Assembly (NCBI GenBank): GCA_003255065.1
Contig: QAOA01005363.1
Location: 118,163-182,162 of the forward strand
Origin: Cercis canadensis
Taxonomy: Eukaryota > Streptophyta > Magnoliopsida > Fabales > Fabaceae
Reading direction: 5' to 3'
DNA: 64,000 nt
The position numbers and the translations under genes were made by a program. Under the pieces are notes generated by a model. The model did no database searches. It was not told where the DNA came from and saw nothing but the letters and a program-made list of their open reading frames with translations. Shown one piece after another: positions 62,790-64,000 of the stretch. Within the stretch, counting starts at the first letter, position 1, and every line of letters starts with the position of its first letter.

Positions 62790-63915
62790 AATTATTTTGT
62801 TGTTTATGTTAAATTGTAGGTTTAAATGGAAGTTCATAGGTTTCATGGTTTGCAGTGAAGAAATGAAAGGTTTTGACAGAATCCAAGAGTCGCGGTGCTC
62901 ATTTGCTAAGAAATTAGTGTTTTTGTACCGCGCGCAAGGGCCGTAGCGCCCGTGCCAGATTTCTGAATACGTGTCATTTTTCCTAAGTTTCTTTAGGGCT
63001 TTTGCTTAGGAGTATAAATAGAGACTTTTAAGAATTCTTTAGGGGATTATTTTCTGAACTTTTTGGAGGAAAGTATGAGAGCAAAAACAAGGATGGAAGA
63101 CAAGATTTTGGGAGCCGATTCGATAGGCATCACAGAGTTTTATTCTTCTGCTCTTTCAACTATGACTAAATTTTGTTTTACCATGTTCTTCCTCTTTGCT
63201 ATGAACTAAATTCCCTTATATGGCTATGATGTAGCCTAGCTAGGATGATTTGTTTTTATTTCTTTAATTCAAAAACTCCTTTATTAAATTGTCTTCTTCT
63301 TCTCAAGTCTTCATGCTTATAATTGCTTGATCACCAGTTAGTTGATTAGATAATTATAATGAGACTATGAGGTAATTTGTAATTAAAGATCATAGAGATT
63401 AAGAACATAGGTTGCATGTAGGATAGGAATATACCTCTATGACCTGTGTAACTATTTAAAAAGAACCATAGAATTAAGTGAATTTCTAGGTTGTTCGCAA
63501 TTCACATAGGAATATCTAGGTTCATAACTTAGAAATACTTTTGTTTGACCTTGGGAAAGGCTAATAAATAATTTAGAGTTTTTGGCTAGCAATTAGAAAG
63601 ATTGTTATTGGTTAATGAATTAGGAATAACAAATCAAAATAGCTATGGTGAAATCAAATGCCCTAGATATTTTTTTTCTTGATTAATTCTATCATTTTAC
63701 TAGTTTAGTTTGTTATTTTACTGGTTTAGTTTGTTTTCATTCTATTTTAAGTTGTTTCTTGAAAATTTCTCCATATTGATTGATTAGATAAAATTAAGGT
63801 TAACCAAGTTTCAGTAATTGATACTTTAGTCCTCGTGAGAACAATAACTCTATCTTATCTTATTACTTGGAAACGATAACATACACTTGTGTTAAGATTT
63901 CTCAGAAGAAGTTTT
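62790..63915 (+). mobile_element. Probable Ty3 (Athila-type) LTR, cut by the window edge
   Basis: It contains a TATA box TATAAATA at 63013-63020 followed by a transcript leader, a GC-rich patch upstream (ACCGCGCGCAAGGGCC), and is followed by a primer-binding site at 63916. The 5' limit is not fixed. It lies just after the last pararetrovirus 2 coding sequence near 62786. Internal genes would lie beyond 64000. Confidence 0.55.
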
Positions 63916-63934
63916 TGGCTCCGTTACCAGGGAC
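63916..63934 (+). other. Degenerate tRNA-Asp-type primer-binding site
   Basis: TGGCTCCGTTACCAGGGAC resembles the tRNA-Asp-complementary site used by Athila-type Ty3 elements, with a few substitutions that suggest an old copy. Confidence 0.55.
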
Positions 63935-64000
63935 TAATTTGTTATCAATATCGATACTCAGTGATCTTGATTTTAATCTAATCATTTATTTTTCACAGAT

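Larger units (their letters stand above)
57660..62790 (-). mobile_element. Endogenous caulimovirid 2 (decayed pararetrovirus)
   Basis: On the minus strand, in order, are a capsid-like region, a zinc knuckle, an acidic linker, a DSG protease, the N-terminal part of RT, and a long late ORF. There is no integrase and no LTR. Domain content fits Caulimoviridae. It differs from copy 1 in sequence and in its late ORF, so it represents another lineage. The movement protein is not recognised. The RT core and RNase H appear deleted. Confidence 0.65.

Overview
The window reads as nuclear DNA of a flowering plant, most likely a eudicot. It is AT-rich and gene-poor, and it carries plant-type transposons of several superfamilies (CACTA, Mutator-like, hAT, Copia, Ty3, SINEs), two decayed endogenous caulimovirids (plant pararetroviruses), and fragments of plant multi-exon genes with GT-AG introns. 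The species cannot be fixed from the sequence. Eleven single N bases are present. At least five are flanked by direct duplications and look like draft-assembly joins.

Only one clearly intact host gene is seen: an intronless plastid-type phospholipase A1 / DAD1-like lipase on the minus strand (21531-22970), with a TATA box and a CT-rich leader. Host gene fragments are two exons of a synaptotagmin/SMP protein (36837-37091), the first exon of a full-size ABCG (PDR-type) transporter (51135-51506), and a small two-exon ORF of unknown family (43277-43720) directly beside a CACTA insertion.

Layout: 1-3.3 kb is intergenic with a MITE and a SINE-like repeat. From 3.3 to about 12.1 kb lies endogenous pararetrovirus 1 (plus strand), ordered capsid, movement, protease, RT-RNase H, ORF4, TATA promoter. 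It is split by an 895-bp hAT element (5440-6334, 8-bp target duplication) and an 891-bp Mutator-like foldback element (10963-11853, 9-bp target duplication). From 12.9 to 20.7 kb there are MITEs, another Mutator-like foldback element (17154-17704) and a SINE. The lipase occupies 21.5-23 kb. A complete 3.7-kb Mutator-like element (27776-31463) carries plant-mobile-domain gene pieces around a long degenerate TTTAGGG tract. A solo LTR (38330-38970) and a 3.8-kb CACTA element (39373-43166) follow, and then a complete Copia retrotransposon on the minus strand (45140-50445). From 53.4 to 57.6 kb is non-coding repeat-like DNA. From 57.7 to 62.8 kb is endogenous pararetrovirus 2 on the minus strand. 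The window ends in a probable Athila-type Ty3 LTR with its primer-binding site.

The genes do not form a pathway. The region is a record of nested insertion in which element boundaries, set by exact target-site duplications, give the relative order of events. I found no clear new biological system. The most unusual signals are telomere-like introns inside two unrelated DNA transposons, the long late ORF with peptide repeats in pararetrovirus 2, and a tandem duplication there with a 45-bp templated filler.
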